A DNA stretch of 64,000 bases from PSRF01 sp051000815 (GCA_051000815.1 JBPCNX010000039.1:38071-102070), one strand, 5' to 3'. Counted from the stretch's first letter, positions 1-9,163 are shown. Program-made: numbers and translations. Notes: a model not told the origin generated them from the letters alone.

Positions 1-888
1 ATGTGCGCACTCTTGTCTTTGGGAAATTCGTCGTGTGGACTGACATCGGAACAGTCAGCGATCCTTTTAGAGATTCGCCTGCCGCGCATCTTGCTTGCCT
101 CTGCAGTTGGCGCTTCGCTCGCAGCGGCCGGCGCGAGTTACCAGGCTCTGCTGCGCAACCCCCTTGCGGAGCCATATCTTCTGGGAATCTCCAACGCGGC
201 GGCTGTGGGCACCATGATCGCCCTCGTCTTCTTCGGAACCCTTGAATGGAGTCGACCGTTGATGGCCTTTATTGGTGCTCTGCTCGCCACCCTGGTTGTT
301 TACCGTCTCGGACAGGGACGAGCGGGAGCGACTCCCGAACGACTAATACTTGCCGGCGTGATCGTCACTACCTTTCTCTCATCCGCGATCGTCTTCGTGA
401 CAACGTTGATGGATGCGACGCGAATTCGCTCGTTCACATTCTGGTTGCTCGGCGACCTCTCCGGCGCCACGACAAGTCTTTTAATGTTGGCGATGTTCGT
501 CGCCGTAGTCGGAACAATCGTTTTGACGATGAACGCTCGCTCGTTGAACCTCCTGATGCTTGGTGAGCGTGATGCTTTCGATCTCGGCGTCGAGGTCACA
601 CGGGTCCGTCTAGTGGTCTTTGTTGCGGCGAGTTTGTTGGTTGGAAGCTCTGTAGCCTCAGGCGGCTCTGTCGGGTATGTCGGACTCGTTGTGCCGCATC
701 TGGTTCGCCTTTCATTTGGCAGCGACAATCGATTGACGATCCCGGCGGCGGCGTTGGCTGGGGCCCTGTTCGTCGTCGTCGCCGACACAGTTGCCCGAAC
801 CATAATCGCCCCGCGGGAGCTTCCGGTAGGCGCCATTACGGCGCTGATTGGCGCACCGTTGTTTGTCTACCTTTTGAAGCGACGTTGA
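1..888 (+). CDS. btuC: Cobalamin/iron-type ABC transporter permease (FecCD family), 5' partial
   Basis: Inner-membrane permease of a BtuC/FecCD-type importer, moving a corrinoid (or heme/siderophore) from periplasm to cytoplasm. The visible 295 residues are almost entirely hydrophobic helices and carry family signatures: RLPR near residue 29, ALLRNPLAEP near 49-58 and GYVGLVVPH near 226-234. Family members are about 330-350 residues and begin with another transmembrane helix, so the true start probably lies upstream of the window although an ATG sits at base 1. It is followed by a PepSY protein and a BtuD-like ATPase, and then by a B12 riboswitch, which makes cobalamin the likeliest substrate. 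That assignment is contextual; the permease family itself is clear. Confidence 0.85.
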   Translation: MCALLSLGNSSCGLTSEQSAILLEIRLPRILLASAVGASLAAAGASYQALLRNPLAEPYLLGISNAAAVGTMIALVFFGTLEWSRPLMAFIGALLATLVVYRLGQGRAGATPERLILAGVIVTTFLSSAIVFVTTLMDATRIRSFTFWLLGDLSGATTSLLMLAMFVAVVGTIVLTMNARSLNLLMLGERDAFDLGVEVTRVRLVVFVAASLLVGSSVASGGSVGYVGLVVPHLVRLSFGSDNRLTIPAAALAGALFVVVADTVARTIIAPRELPVGAITALIGAPLFVYLLKRR

Positions 889-961
889 TTGCAGGGTTGG
901 TGGACTTCGCAAAGATCAAACGCCTTCTGCAAGAGAGCGCCCGAGTTGGGGATCCGCAGTT

Positions 962-1471
962 ATGAAATGGTTCATCTACAGGGTGCACATCTGGCTCGGC
1001 TTGATTGTGGCTGTTCCGGTACTGGCCTGGGCATCAAGCGGATTGCTGTACGCGTGGCCCAACGCAGTTGAAGGCGGCAGGATTGAAAGCATAGCCGCTG
1101 AACAAGTACAGCTAACGCCGGCAGAGGCATTGCAGCGTGCCAATGAGTTGGCCGGAAAGAAACTGCCGATCACCGCTCTAACTCTGCTGATGCGGGATGG
1201 GCAGCCGTTTTACCAGGCCGTCGGCGGTATGGGTGCGGATTCCGTACTGATTAACGCTCACACGGGAGAGGTAATAAAAACGCCGCCGCCAGGTTCTTTG
1301 ACGCGGTACTTTCGCCAGGCGCATTTCTATATTTTTGCGGGAAGCTTGCAGATCCCACTGCTCATTTCAATAACAGCCCTGGCGTGTTTGTCGGCGTTGT
1401 CGGGAATCTATTTGAACGTGATCCATTGGCGTACCAGGCTGGGAAAGCGTTCTCTTCCGAGGCAGACGTAG
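962..1471 (+). CDS. PepSY domain-containing membrane protein
   Basis: 169-residue protein with a transmembrane helix near residues 9-30 (WLGLIVAVPVLAW), a periplasmic PepSY-like region (about 40-115, including LINAHTGEV) and a second helix near 120-150. It resembles a short version of PepSY-associated membrane proteins, some of which reduce iron-siderophore complexes. It lies between the permease and ATPase genes of a corrinoid/iron importer, 73 bp after the first and 10 bp before the second, so it is probably in the same operon. A role in reducing or handling the imported cofactor is inference; no redox motif is visible. The ATG at 962 lacks a strong ribosome-binding site. Confidence 0.75.
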   Translation: MKWFIYRVHIWLGLIVAVPVLAWASSGLLYAWPNAVEGGRIESIAAEQVQLTPAEALQRANELAGKKLPITALTLLMRDGQPFYQAVGGMGADSVLINAHTGEVIKTPPPGSLTRYFRQAHFYIFAGSLQIPLLISITALACLSALSGIYLNVIHWRTRLGKRSLPRQT

Positions 1472-1481
1472 GCTCGAATTC

Positions 1482-2270
1482 ATGCTGGAAGCGCGAAATG
1501 TCGGCATTAACTACGGTGAACGACAGGCTGTCGTAGACGTATCTTTGCGCGTCTCCCCGGGAGACATGACGGCCATTGTCGGCGCGAACGGCGCCGGCAA
1601 ATCTTCACTGTTGCACGCATTGAATGGTTCGATTCAACCCTCGCGCGGGGAACTTCTGCTGGACGAGAAGCCGCTCAGTTCTTACTCGCGCAGAGTGGTT
1701 GGCAGACGCATTGCAGTCGTGGCGCAGGAGACTCAGTTAGCGTTTCCAGTTTCAGTATTGGAATTCGTGCTCGGCGGCCGATACCCCTGGGCCGGGCCAG
1801 GCACGTGGGGCTGGGAATCGGCTCGTGATTTGGAGATCGTTTATGAGGTATTGCGCGAGACTGAATTGGAAGATTTCCACGCGCGTTTGATGAACGAATT
1901 ATCAGGAGGCGAACGTCAGCGAGCAGTTTTGGCACGGGCACTTGCGACCACGGCCGGAATACTCCTGCTGGATGAGCCAACGGCAAACCTCGACCTTGGA
2001 CATCAAGCTTCAATGCTGCAGCTTGTTCGCACCCATTGCGACGAGCGTGGCGCGGCCGCAGTTATTGTTACTCATGACATAAATCTGGCAGCGGAATTTG
2101 CGAATCGCGTTGTGCTGTTGAAGTCCGGACACATGATCGCTGCAGGCACTCCCCATGAGGTTTTGACTGAAAAACTCTTAAGCGAGGTTTTGGAGATCAG
2201 GATTCTAGTGGATGCGCACCCTCTTTCAGGTGCGCCACGCATCACTCCGGCGCACGAAGCGCGCCGGTAA
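1482..2270 (+). CDS. btuD: ABC transporter ATP-binding protein (BtuD/HmuV/FecE type)
   Basis: 262-residue cytoplasmic ATPase that powers the upstream FecCD-family permease. Walker A is GANGAGKSS near residues 36-44, the ABC signature LSGGERQRA lies near 140, and Walker B with its glutamate is ILLLDEPTANLD near 160. The H-loop histidine is in VTHDIN near 199. The C-terminal extension after 235 is typical of BtuD/HmuV proteins. The gene ends about 20 bp before the cobalamin riboswitch, so transcription from this operon may run into it. Heme or siderophore transport cannot be excluded from the ATPase alone; the riboswitch favours corrinoids. Confidence 0.85.
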   Translation: MLEARNVGINYGERQAVVDVSLRVSPGDMTAIVGANGAGKSSLLHALNGSIQPSRGELLLDEKPLSSYSRRVVGRRIAVVAQETQLAFPVSVLEFVLGGRYPWAGPGTWGWESARDLEIVYEVLRETELEDFHARLMNELSGGERQRAVLARALATTAGILLLDEPTANLDLGHQASMLQLVRTHCDERGAAAVIVTHDINLAAEFANRVVLLKSGHMIAAGTPHEVLTEKLLSEVLEIRILVDAHPLSGAPRITPAHEARR

Positions 2271-2284
2271 TACGGGAGTTGCGG

Positions 2285-2470
2285 GCGCCCGGGTGCCTCT
2301 CTTCTCTCAAACACGGGTGACGGCAAAAGGGAAGGCGGTCAAAATCCGCCACTGCCCGCGCAACTGTAGGCGACGAAGACACTCAGGCACGCTTTGGCCA
2401 CTGTTCCAAAAGAATGGGAAGGCCGCCGGAGCTGAGTCGCGAGTCAGGAGACCTTGCCGGCCTTTAGTAA
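2285..2470 (+). promoter_or_regulatory. Cobalamin (B12) riboswitch
   Basis: The leader contains the conserved cobalamin riboswitch core. A GGGTGACGGCAAAAGGGAA segment spans 2314-2333. It is followed by GGCGGT-AAAAT-CCGCCACTGCCCGCGCAACTGT (2334-2366) and by the B12 box AGTCAGGAGACCTTGCC near 2442-2458. It lies between the BtuD-like ATPase stop and the receptor start, on the receptor's strand. Adenosylcobalamin binding would be expected to shut down receptor expression. Exact ends are estimated. The B12 box has one extra T relative to the usual consensus. Confidence 0.93.
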
Positions 2471-2502
2471 AGCTCGCACTGCGACGGGCAGGAGACTTAC
2501 AA

Positions 2503-4986
2503 ATGAGAACTACAGTTCAAGATCGAAAGAAACATCTTTGCTCAAGAAACAGCCGCCCACTCACTCTTCTGGCGCTACTACTTCTTCTCGGTCCTTTATC
2601 AACCCATTCTCTCGCACAAAACAGCGCCCCCGGTGCGCAGATCACTGTGCGTGTATTAGATCCCCAGGCCGCGGTCGTACCCCACGCGTCAGTGACCCTC
2701 TACACGCGTGACAATCGCCTGCGGATCAAGGGTAAGACGGATCAAACCGGCACGTGTCGTTTCGAGCGGCTCGCGCCGGGTGAGTATTTGATTGAAGCTG
2801 AGGCGATCGGTTTCGCGCGTTCCCCTGCGCAATCTCGCCGGCTCGAGCGAAACTCTGAAGCGGTCCTTGAAATTCAATTGCCCGTTGCAGGTGTTAACGA
2901 GCAAGTGGTCGTCACTGCGCAAGGGACCGCACAACCAGTCGATGAAGTCTCGAAAGCGATAACCGTGGTGGATCGCCAGGAGATAGATGAACGCGATGAG
3001 TCGACTATTGCTGGATCGCTGCGAACAGTTCCTGGGTTGCGAGTGCAACAGCTCGGCGGCCCTGGCTCGTTCACTTCAATTAAGATACGGGGACTCCGCA
3101 ATGAAGACACAGCGGTCTTGATCGATGGACTACGTTTTCGCGACGCTGCGGCTCCGCAAGGCGACGCTTCAGGTTTTTTAGAGGACCTGATTGTGACCGG
3201 CGTAAGCCGTGTTGAGGTTCTACGCGGGTCGGGATCTTCACTCTATGGATCAAACGCTATCGGCGGAGTCATCAATCTTGTGACCGACGAAGGAGGTGGG
3301 CCGTTTCACGGCAGTCTGCTTGGGGAGGGCGGTGGCCTGGGCATGTTTCGCGGTCGAGCGCAGGTGGCAGGTGGCACGCGCGGCAATAGCGTGGTCTACA
3401 GCGCCGGCTTTTCACACCTTAATGTGGCGCGAGGTGTGGATGGCAACGATGAAGTTCGGAACTCGAACGGACAGGGGCGAGTTCTGTTTCGGCTTGCACC
3501 CACCAGCACGCTTTCAGCCAGAATCTACGCGGCCAATTCTCGATTGCAACTGAATAATTCCCCGGAGGGCATCGGCAATCTTCCGCCAACCGGAATTATC
3601 GAAGCGATTGCGCTGTCGCCTGATGAACAGCGCCGCTATGAAGCAGGGGTACCCGCTTCACTACTGAACATTGGCGCCGCTACTTTCGTTTCCGCGGCCA
3701 ACGATCCCGACAACGTGCGTAAGGCGAACCTCTTTTCCGGGGCTCTTGTATTCTCGCAACGTGCAACTGAAAAGTTCGGCTACTCCCTTAACTACCAGGG
3801 TTTGGTCACCAACCGCTCAGGCATCAACGGTCCTTTGGGTGTTGGATTTCAACCGTTTGGCGGCACCGAGCAATCAGATTTCAATGCTCGCATTCATACC
3901 CTCAGTGCGCGTTTTGATGTCCAGGCAGGACAGGTCAACTTCCTTACGGGCGGTTACGAATTTGAAAACGAGAGCTTTCGGAACCTCTCATTTCAAGTTA
4001 ATCCGTCTGACGATTCGACGGTGGACGTGACGCAGAGAAGTCACACGTTCTTCATTCAGGATCAATTGCGGTTACTGGAAGACCGGCTGCAACTCTCGGT
4101 GGCATTTCGTGCGCAGTTCTTCAGTCTGCAAACACCGAAGTTCACGCCTGTGACTTCCGCGCCGTACGGCGGCATTGTTTTTCATTCGCCACCCACAGCG
4201 TACACGGGAGACGGATCTCTCGCGTACATGTTCCGCACAACAGGCACAAAACTGCGCGCTCACGCTGGCAACGGCTATCGTGCCCCCTCACTATTTGAGC
4301 GGTTTGGCACTTTCTTTGGAAGCTTTGGCTATTCTGTTTTTGGGGATCCCCGCCTGCGGCCGGACCGTTCCATCGCCTTCGACGCGGGCATCGATCAAAC
4401 GCTCTTCAGGAACAAGGCGCGCGCGTCAGCCACTTACTTTTACACACGGCTTCAGGAAGTAATCGTCTTCGACTTCTCGGGGACCATCAATCCGGCCACA
4501 GATCCGTTCGGACGCTTCGGTGGCTATCGCAATACAAATGGCGGCATCGCCCGGGGTGTCGAAGTGAGTCTGACCGCCACACCTGGCAGTTCATTGAATT
4601 TCTCGGCTGCGTATACCTACACGAAGAGCTTGCAGCGAACGCCGCAGGTCGCGGGCGTTCTGCGCTCCTTCGTTATTCCTGATCATCAATTCTCACTGGT
4701 GGCCAGCCAACGCTTCGGTCGCCGTGTCCTGGTAAATTTTGACCTGGGGGCAACGAGCGATTATCTGGCGCCGATCTTTGATCCAAACACTTTCGCCAGC
4801 CGTGCTTATCGCTTTCGCGGCTCGGCAAAGGCTGATTTGGGGCTTAGCTACACACTGCCATTTAACGAATCACGTTCGCTGCGCTTGTTCGCGTACGTGG
4901 ACAATGTCTTTGACCGGGAGAACTTTGAAAGCGGTTTTCGTACGCCGCGCCGCACGGGTCGGGCGGGCGCGTCGCTTAGTTTCTAA
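2503..4986 (+). CDS. TonB-dependent outer-membrane receptor, probably for cobalamin (BtuB-like)
   Basis: 827-residue outer-membrane transporter. The ATG at 2503 follows a GGAGA ribosome-binding site and starts a signal peptide (Arg/Lys-rich start, LLALLLLLG core, cleavage near SLAQ). The open frame continues upstream to 2212 but that part overlaps the ATPase gene and the riboswitch and is not coding. Domains: carboxypeptidase-regulatory-like beta-sandwich (about 45-125), plug (about 130-260, with IKIRGLR, LIDGLRF and GSSLYGSNAIGGVINLVT), then a beta-barrel ending in the expected terminal aromatic (GASLSF). Its riboswitch points to corrinoid uptake with the preceding ABC genes. The extra N-terminal sandwich is common in Acidobacteriota and Bacteroidota receptors. 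Confidence 0.92.
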   Translation: MRTTVQDRKKHLCSRNSRPLTLLALLLLLGPLSTHSLAQNSAPGAQITVRVLDPQAAVVPHASVTLYTRDNRLRIKGKTDQTGTCRFERLAPGEYLIEAEAIGFARSPAQSRRLERNSEAVLEIQLPVAGVNEQVVVTAQGTAQPVDEVSKAITVVDRQEIDERDESTIAGSLRTVPGLRVQQLGGPGSFTSIKIRGLRNEDTAVLIDGLRFRDAAAPQGDASGFLEDLIVTGVSRVEVLRGSGSSLYGSNAIGGVINLVTDEGGGPFHGSLLGEGGGLGMFRGRAQVAGGTRGNSVVYSAGFSHLNVARGVDGNDEVRNSNGQGRVLFRLAPTSTLSARIYAANSRLQLNNSPEGIGNLPPTGIIEAIALSPDEQRRYEAGVPASLLNIGAATFVSAANDPDNVRKANLFSGALVFSQRATEKFGYSLNYQGLVTNRSGINGPLGVGFQPFGGTEQSDFNARIHTLSARFDVQAGQVNFLTGGYEFENESFRNLSFQVNPSDDSTVDVTQRSHTFFIQDQLRLLEDRLQLSVAFRAQFFSLQTPKFTPVTSAPYGGIVFHSPPTAYTGDGSLAYMFRTTGTKLRAHAGNGYRAPSLFERFGTFFGSFGYSVFGDPRLRPDRSIAFDAGIDQTLFRNKARASATYFYTRLQEVIVFDFSGTINPATDPFGRFGGYRNTNGGIARGVEVSLTATPGSSLNFSAAYTYTKSLQRTPQVAGVLRSFVIPDHQFSLVASQRFGRRVLVNFDLGATSDYLAPIFDPNTFASRAYRFRGSAKADLGLSYTLPFNESRSLRLFAYVDNVFDRENFESGFRTPRRTGRAGASLSF

Positions 4987-5028
4987 CTTTGGCAGAAGGA
5001 TTGGAGAGGTAGGTTGTGACGACATGAC

Positions 5029-5100
5029 TTCAGGTTGCAAGACCGACTGGTTGTGGACGCAATTGCGTCACTTACCGAACCAGCAGTCTTGCAACCTGAA
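5029..5100. repeat. Three-tier intergenic palindrome between convergent genes
   Basis: A perfect 15-bp inverted repeat (5029-5043 and 5086-5100) encloses a second pair (CTGGTT 5047-5052, AACCAG 5078-5083) and a central palindrome (GACGCAATTGCGTC, 5056-5069). It lies between the receptor stop at 4986 and the stop of the convergent gene at 5137. There is no T-tract, so it may be a bidirectional transcription barrier or a small mobile repeat. Confidence 0.75.
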
Positions 5101-5136
5101 ACTGAAAGGCACGCAGGGAAGGATTGCGTGCTGAAA

Positions 5137-5496
5137 CTATTTTTTGGTGAACAAACCCCCAGCCAGAAAGATGGCGCCCAGTAAGAGGTGCATACCGTGT
5201 TCCGTCATGCCCAGCTTTAAGGGCCCTACCGTCCACACCTTTCCCGGATCCACGCCCAGGACCATTCCAAAAATACCCAAGGCCAGGTACAAGACCCCTA
5301 AAACGAGGCAAAGACCTCTGGCGCCGGACAGTGATCCTGCAAAGCCGAAGTAAAGGGCAACCACTCCGGAAACGATAAGGAGCATGTTGTGAGCTGGGGT
5401 TGGACGTGCGCCCACGGCGTCAAGAACTTGAGTAAATCCCAACAGACCAACCAGCAATAATACCAGGCCTAGAATCTTGCAAACAGTCTTTGCCAT
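5137..5496 (-). CDS. Small multi-pass membrane protein (DUF4383-like)
   Basis: 119-residue protein with four predicted membrane helices: residues 9-24, 37-54, 62-78 and 100-115. The segments GLVLLLVGLLGF and LLIVSGVVALYFG, and the spacing, resemble the DUF4383 family, whose function is unknown. The start is set at 5496 (MAKTV) because a GAGGAGA ribosome-binding site precedes it; the frame stays open upstream but that part has no membrane or domain character. It stands alone, convergent with the receptor gene. Confidence 0.75.
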   Translation of the reverse strand: MAKTVCKILGLVLLLVGLLGFTQVLDAVGARPTPAHNMLLIVSGVVALYFGFAGSLSGARGLCLVLGVLYLALGIFGMVLGVDPGKVWTVGPLKLGMTEHGMHLLLGAIFLAGGLFTKK

Positions 5497-5893
5497 GATT
5501 TGTGTCTCATCTCCTCTGTGAAAGGGTTGATTACCAAGCGGTCGCAGAACCGAGGGTTGAACTGCGCATCCGCCAAACCCGGGCAAGGGAAATTGTTCTG
5601 TTGTCGAGTGTATACCAAACCGACCCGCACCTGGCAAAGATTTTTGGATTTAAAAACACTACACCAACGGCCCTCTCTGGATTCAGTTAATAGTTCCCAT
5701 CCAAATTAGATCAAACCCAATCCACGAATTACACGAAACTTGCACGAAGATGGTTTTTAGTGTCTGTTCGTGTGACTTAGTGGATCCTTCTGTTCCTAAA
5801 CAGCTTTGTGGACTGAGGTGGCCCTTGGCAGTCGATTTTTCGGCGGTGTTATACTGCGTTCGCTCATTAATCTGACGAATTGAGACTGTCGTA
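5497..5893. other. Intergenic region upstream of gatB with a TTCGTG-type repeat
   Basis: 397 bp with divergent genes on both sides and no convincing coding frame. It holds a copy of the TTCGTG/CACGAA palindromic repeat (5714-5785). Near 5850-5855 is a TATACT box that could be the gatB -10 element; the nearest -35 candidate (TTGGCA, 5825-5830) is 19 bp away, so the promoter call is weak. Confidence 0.5.
5714..5785. repeat. Dispersed TTCGTG/ATCCACGAA palindromic repeat, copy 1
   Basis: Arms made of ATCCACGAA, CACGAA and their complements TTCGTG and GTGGAT surround a short centre. Related copies are at 31951-32040 and 58955-59040, all intergenic. Boundaries are approximate. Confidence 0.6.
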
Positions 5894-7369
5894 ATGCACA
5901 ACGGTTGGGAAACGATTATCGGACTGGAGATTCATGCTCAGCTGAGTATTGAGTCAAAAATCTTCTGTTGCTGTTCGACGCGTTTTGGCGATGAGCCCAA
6001 CGCGAACACCTGCCCAGTGTGCCTCGGTCTTCCCGGCGCGCTTCCCGTACTGAATCGCCGCGTTGTGGAGTTGGCCGCCCGGGCGGCCTTGTCGCTGGGC
6101 CTTCAAATCAATCAGAGGTCCATCTTCGCGCGCAAGAACTATTTCTATCCTGACCTTCCTAAGGGCTATCAAATCTCACAGTTTGACCAGCCTTTTTCGG
6201 CAAACGGGGAACTCGAGATCATGACGGCCGAGCGGGATGCGGCTGGACATCCAGTTGAATGGCGGCCCAAGACAATTAAGATCACACGACTGCATCTAGA
6301 AGAAGATGCGGGCAAGAACGTGCATGAAGGTCTGCCCGATGTTGATCGCTATTCCTACATCGACCTCAATCGCGCCGGAACTCCGCTCGCTGAGATCGTA
6401 ACGGAGCCGGATTTTCGAACTTCCTGGGAGGCCTACGATTATGTCAACCACGTGCGACGGGCCCTGCAATGGGTGGGCGCATCAGAAGCTGACATGGAAA
6501 AAGGCAACCTGCGCTGCGAGGCGAATGTTTCCGTGCGGCGAATTGGTGATGAGAAGTTTGGCACGAAGTCGGAACTGAAGAATCTGAATTCTGTTCGTTT
6601 CATGCAGCGAGCGATTGAGTATGAGGTTAATCGTCAAATTGGCGTGCTGGAATCCGGGGGCACGTTAAGGCAGGAAACGCGGCTGTGGGACGACAGGTTG
6701 ATGGAAACCCGGCCGATGAGGTCGAAAGAAGAAGCCCACGATTATCGTTATTTTCCAGAGCCTGACTTACCGCCGCTCGTGGTTAGCGCGGAGTTTATCG
6801 AGCAGGTGTCCGCTTCAATGCCTGAACTGCCGGAGGCCCGCCGCAAGAGATTTATGGAGCAGTATGGGCTGACGTTTAGCGACGCTTCGCAGCTTACTTC
6901 AGAACTCTCGCTGGCCGACTACTATGAAGCTGCCGTGGAGTCGTCCGGCAACGCACGAGCGACTGCAAACTGGCTCAGGTCCGAATTGCTCCGCGAACTT
7001 GAAGCGGCAAACCTGTCCGCCAAAGACTCACCGATCGCAGCCGCTCGAATGGGCGCCCTCGTTCGCATGATTGACGACGAGAAGATCAGCGGCAAGCAAG
7101 CTAAGGATGTGCTCGTGGAAATGTTCGCAACTGGAAAGAGCGCCGAAACAGTTGTTGCTGAACAGGGTCTGGTTCAGGTTAGCGATACTGGCGAGATCGA
7201 TCTGATTATCGATGAGGTGATCGCCACAAACGCCAGGCAACTCGCCGACTATCGGGCCGGGAAAGACGCGTTGTTTGGGTTCTTCGTCGGACAGGTGATG
7301 AAAGCCTCCAAAGGCAAAGCGAATCCGAAGATCGTCAACGAGCGGCTGAAAGAGAAACTAAAAGTTTAG
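5894..7369 (+). CDS. gatB: Aspartyl/glutamyl-tRNA(Asn/Gln) amidotransferase subunit B
   Basis: 491 residues, the normal length for GatB. With GatA and GatC it converts Glu-tRNA(Gln) and Asp-tRNA(Asn) to Gln- and Asn-tRNA in the cytoplasm. It starts with the typical GLEIHAQL (about residues 9-16) and has the paired cysteines CCCSTRFGDEPNANTCPVC near 25-43. The conserved LEEDAGK and YIDLNRAGTPL segments follow at about 133-160, and a C-terminal YqeY-like helical domain covers about 340-491. gatA and gatC are not in the window. The next gene begins about 25 bp later on the same strand. Confidence 0.97.
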   Translation: MHNGWETIIGLEIHAQLSIESKIFCCCSTRFGDEPNANTCPVCLGLPGALPVLNRRVVELAARAALSLGLQINQRSIFARKNYFYPDLPKGYQISQFDQPFSANGELEIMTAERDAAGHPVEWRPKTIKITRLHLEEDAGKNVHEGLPDVDRYSYIDLNRAGTPLAEIVTEPDFRTSWEAYDYVNHVRRALQWVGASEADMEKGNLRCEANVSVRRIGDEKFGTKSELKNLNSVRFMQRAIEYEVNRQIGVLESGGTLRQETRLWDDRLMETRPMRSKEEAHDYRYFPEPDLPPLVVSAEFIEQVSASMPELPEARRKRFMEQYGLTFSDASQLTSELSLADYYEAAVESSGNARATANWLRSELLRELEAANLSAKDSPIAAARMGALVRMIDDEKISGKQAKDVLVEMFATGKSAETVVAEQGLVQVSDTGEIDLIIDEVIATNARQLADYRAGKDALFGFFVGQVMKASKGKANPKIVNERLKEKLKV

Positions 7370-7394
7370 CCTCCGGGGGAAGGTTTTGCCTGAC

Positions 7395-8114
7395 ATGGAG
7401 CTCACCGGCAAATCAGCGATCGTAACCGGCGGAACGAAAGGAATCGGACGCGCGATTGCCGAAGCGCTTGTGCAGGCTGGAATCGACGTCTGCATTAGCG
7501 CACGGAAGCGAAGTGAGATCGATGAAACTGTCGCCACGCTCGGCACTCTGAAGAAGGGACGCGTGACCGGAATAGCCTCCGACGTAAGAGATCATTCACA
7601 GGTCAAGACGGTCCTTGAAGGTTGCGTTGCTCAGTTTGGCGGACTGGACATTCTGATTAACAACGCCGGCATTGGAGCGTTTGCTACTGTTGAGGAAATG
7701 CCTCCGGAAGATTTTCGCGCCGTCCTCGAAACAAATCTTTTTGGTGTTTACTATTGCTGCCATGAAGCCATTCCCCTGATGAAACTCAGAGGCGGTGGTT
7801 ACATCATTAATATCTCTTCGCTCGCCGGAGCCAATCCTCATCCGCGAATGGCTGCTTACAACGCATCGAAGTTTGGGTTGAACGGATTCAGTGAAGCTCT
7901 AATGCAGGAGGTGAGGCACGACGGCATCAAGGTTAGTTACATCATGCCCGGGTCTGTAAACACCGAATTTGGCGGCGACACGCCCAGCGAGGAAAAGAGC
8001 TGGCAGTTACAGCCTTCCGACATCGCTCGCGTAGTTATCGATTTGCTGCGCCACGACGAGCGCAGTCTCGCGAGTCGGGTTGAGATAAGACCAAGCAAGC
8101 CGCCAAAAAAATAG
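7395..8114 (+). CDS. Short-chain dehydrogenase/reductase (classical SDR)
   Basis: 239-residue NAD(P)-dependent oxidoreductase with a Rossmann fold. The cofactor motif TGGTKGIG lies near residues 12-19, NNAGIG near 86-91 and the catalytic YNASK near 155-159, with the serine in ISSLAG near 140. The Lys in TGGTKGIG suggests NADP(H). The ATG at 7395 is preferred to the TTG nine bases upstream, because the purine-rich GGGGGAAGG (7374-7382) is too close to the TTG. The substrate is unknown. It probably forms a transcript with gatB. Confidence 0.88.
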   Translation: MELTGKSAIVTGGTKGIGRAIAEALVQAGIDVCISARKRSEIDETVATLGTLKKGRVTGIASDVRDHSQVKTVLEGCVAQFGGLDILINNAGIGAFATVEEMPPEDFRAVLETNLFGVYYCCHEAIPLMKLRGGGYIINISSLAGANPHPRMAAYNASKFGLNGFSEALMQEVRHDGIKVSYIMPGSVNTEFGGDTPSEEKSWQLQPSDIARVVIDLLRHDERSLASRVEIRPSKPPKK

Positions 8115-8129
8115 ATCAAGAACTTGACT

Positions 8130-9158
8130 ATGAGACTCAGAGTTTTAGCGCTACGTATTTGTTTGCTGGCGGCAAGCCTTTGCTCTGGTAGCGTGCTATC
8201 TGTGGGCGGCAGCGGTGTTCATTTTCAAAATTCAACCTCCGAATCTCGAGAACTTGTAGAAGCGAGAGAGCTGACCAAGGCTTCCGTCAAACTCTATAAC
8301 GACGGCAACTATAAAGAGGCTTCGAAGGCCGCGAAACGCGCTTTGCAGATTCGAGAAACGGTGCTACCAGCTGACGACGGACGTGTCGTAGAGGCGGTTT
8401 CCAATCTCGCTGCCGTTCAACTGGCACTTAACAATCTCAAGGAGGCCGAAGGACTCTATAAGCGGGTTCTCGCCACCGCTCAAAAAGGCGGCGACGCCGG
8501 CAGCCTGCAAGCCGCGAATGCGTTGGACATGCTCGCCTGGCTGCATTACGTGAAAGGCGATCCGCAGCAGGCCGGGAACGACTACAAGCAGGCGCTTTCC
8601 CTTAAAGAAAAGTTCGCGGGTTCGGAAAGCAAAGAAGTAGCACAAACCCTCCTCAAGCTAGCTCAGTTATATCAATTTGAGGGTGAACTCACGAAAGCGG
8701 AACCTCTATATCAATGTCTCATTGCTTTCAACATCAAGACCTTCCCAGAAGCCAAAGTGCTCGTGGGCGACGGGCTGAACGCATATTCCTGTTTACTGCT
8801 GAAGATGAAGAAGCCGGAACAGGCTGAAGAGTTGGAAAAACGCATTGAAGGCCCTGCAACGACTCCAAAGGTTCCTGGAAAAACAGAAGGTGTCCTGAAT
8901 GGGAAGGCACTGAGGCTGGCGCGACCGCCTTATCCGTTCGAAGCGCGCCGAAGTGGCGCGTCTGGAACAGTTGAGGTGAGGGTGACGATCTCCGAAAAGG
9001 GGGAGGTCATTCATGCTTGCGCGCAAGGTGGTCATCGCTTGTTGTGGCAGGTTTCGGAGAGGGCGGCATACGGATCCGAATTCGCCCCCACTCTCCTGGA
9101 GGGGACGCCCGTCAAAGTAACCGGTATCATCACTTATAACTTTGTGCGACAAAACTAG
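8130..9158 (+). CDS. Tetratricopeptide-repeat protein with C-terminal TonB domain
   Basis: 342 residues. An N-terminal signal sequence (LALRICLLAASLC) is followed by tetratricopeptide repeats of the TPR_12 type over about 35-225, for example NDGNYKEASKAAKRAL and NNLKEAEGLYKRVL. The last 90 residues form a TonB C-terminal-like domain (KALRLARPPYPFEARRSGASG and later GTVEVRVTIS). TPR plus TonB-C architecture is common in Acidobacteriota periplasmic proteins of unknown role. The ATG at 8130 is favoured over the TTG at 8124. It ends 5 bp before the deacylase gene. Confidence 0.8.
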   Translation: MRLRVLALRICLLAASLCSGSVLSVGGSGVHFQNSTSESRELVEARELTKASVKLYNDGNYKEASKAAKRALQIRETVLPADDGRVVEAVSNLAAVQLALNNLKEAEGLYKRVLATAQKGGDAGSLQAANALDMLAWLHYVKGDPQQAGNDYKQALSLKEKFAGSESKEVAQTLLKLAQLYQFEGELTKAEPLYQCLIAFNIKTFPEAKVLVGDGLNAYSCLLLKMKKPEQAEELEKRIEGPATTPKVPGKTEGVLNGKALRLARPPYPFEARRSGASGTVEVRVTISEKGEVIHACAQGGHRLLWQVSERAAYGSEFAPTLLEGTPVKVTGIITYNFVRQN

Positions 9159-9163
9159 TTGTG

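Noticed and set aside
2212..2502. Upstream extension of the TonB receptor frame
   Set aside because: It overlaps the ATPase gene and the cobalamin riboswitch; the signal peptide and ribosome-binding site fit the ATG at 2503.
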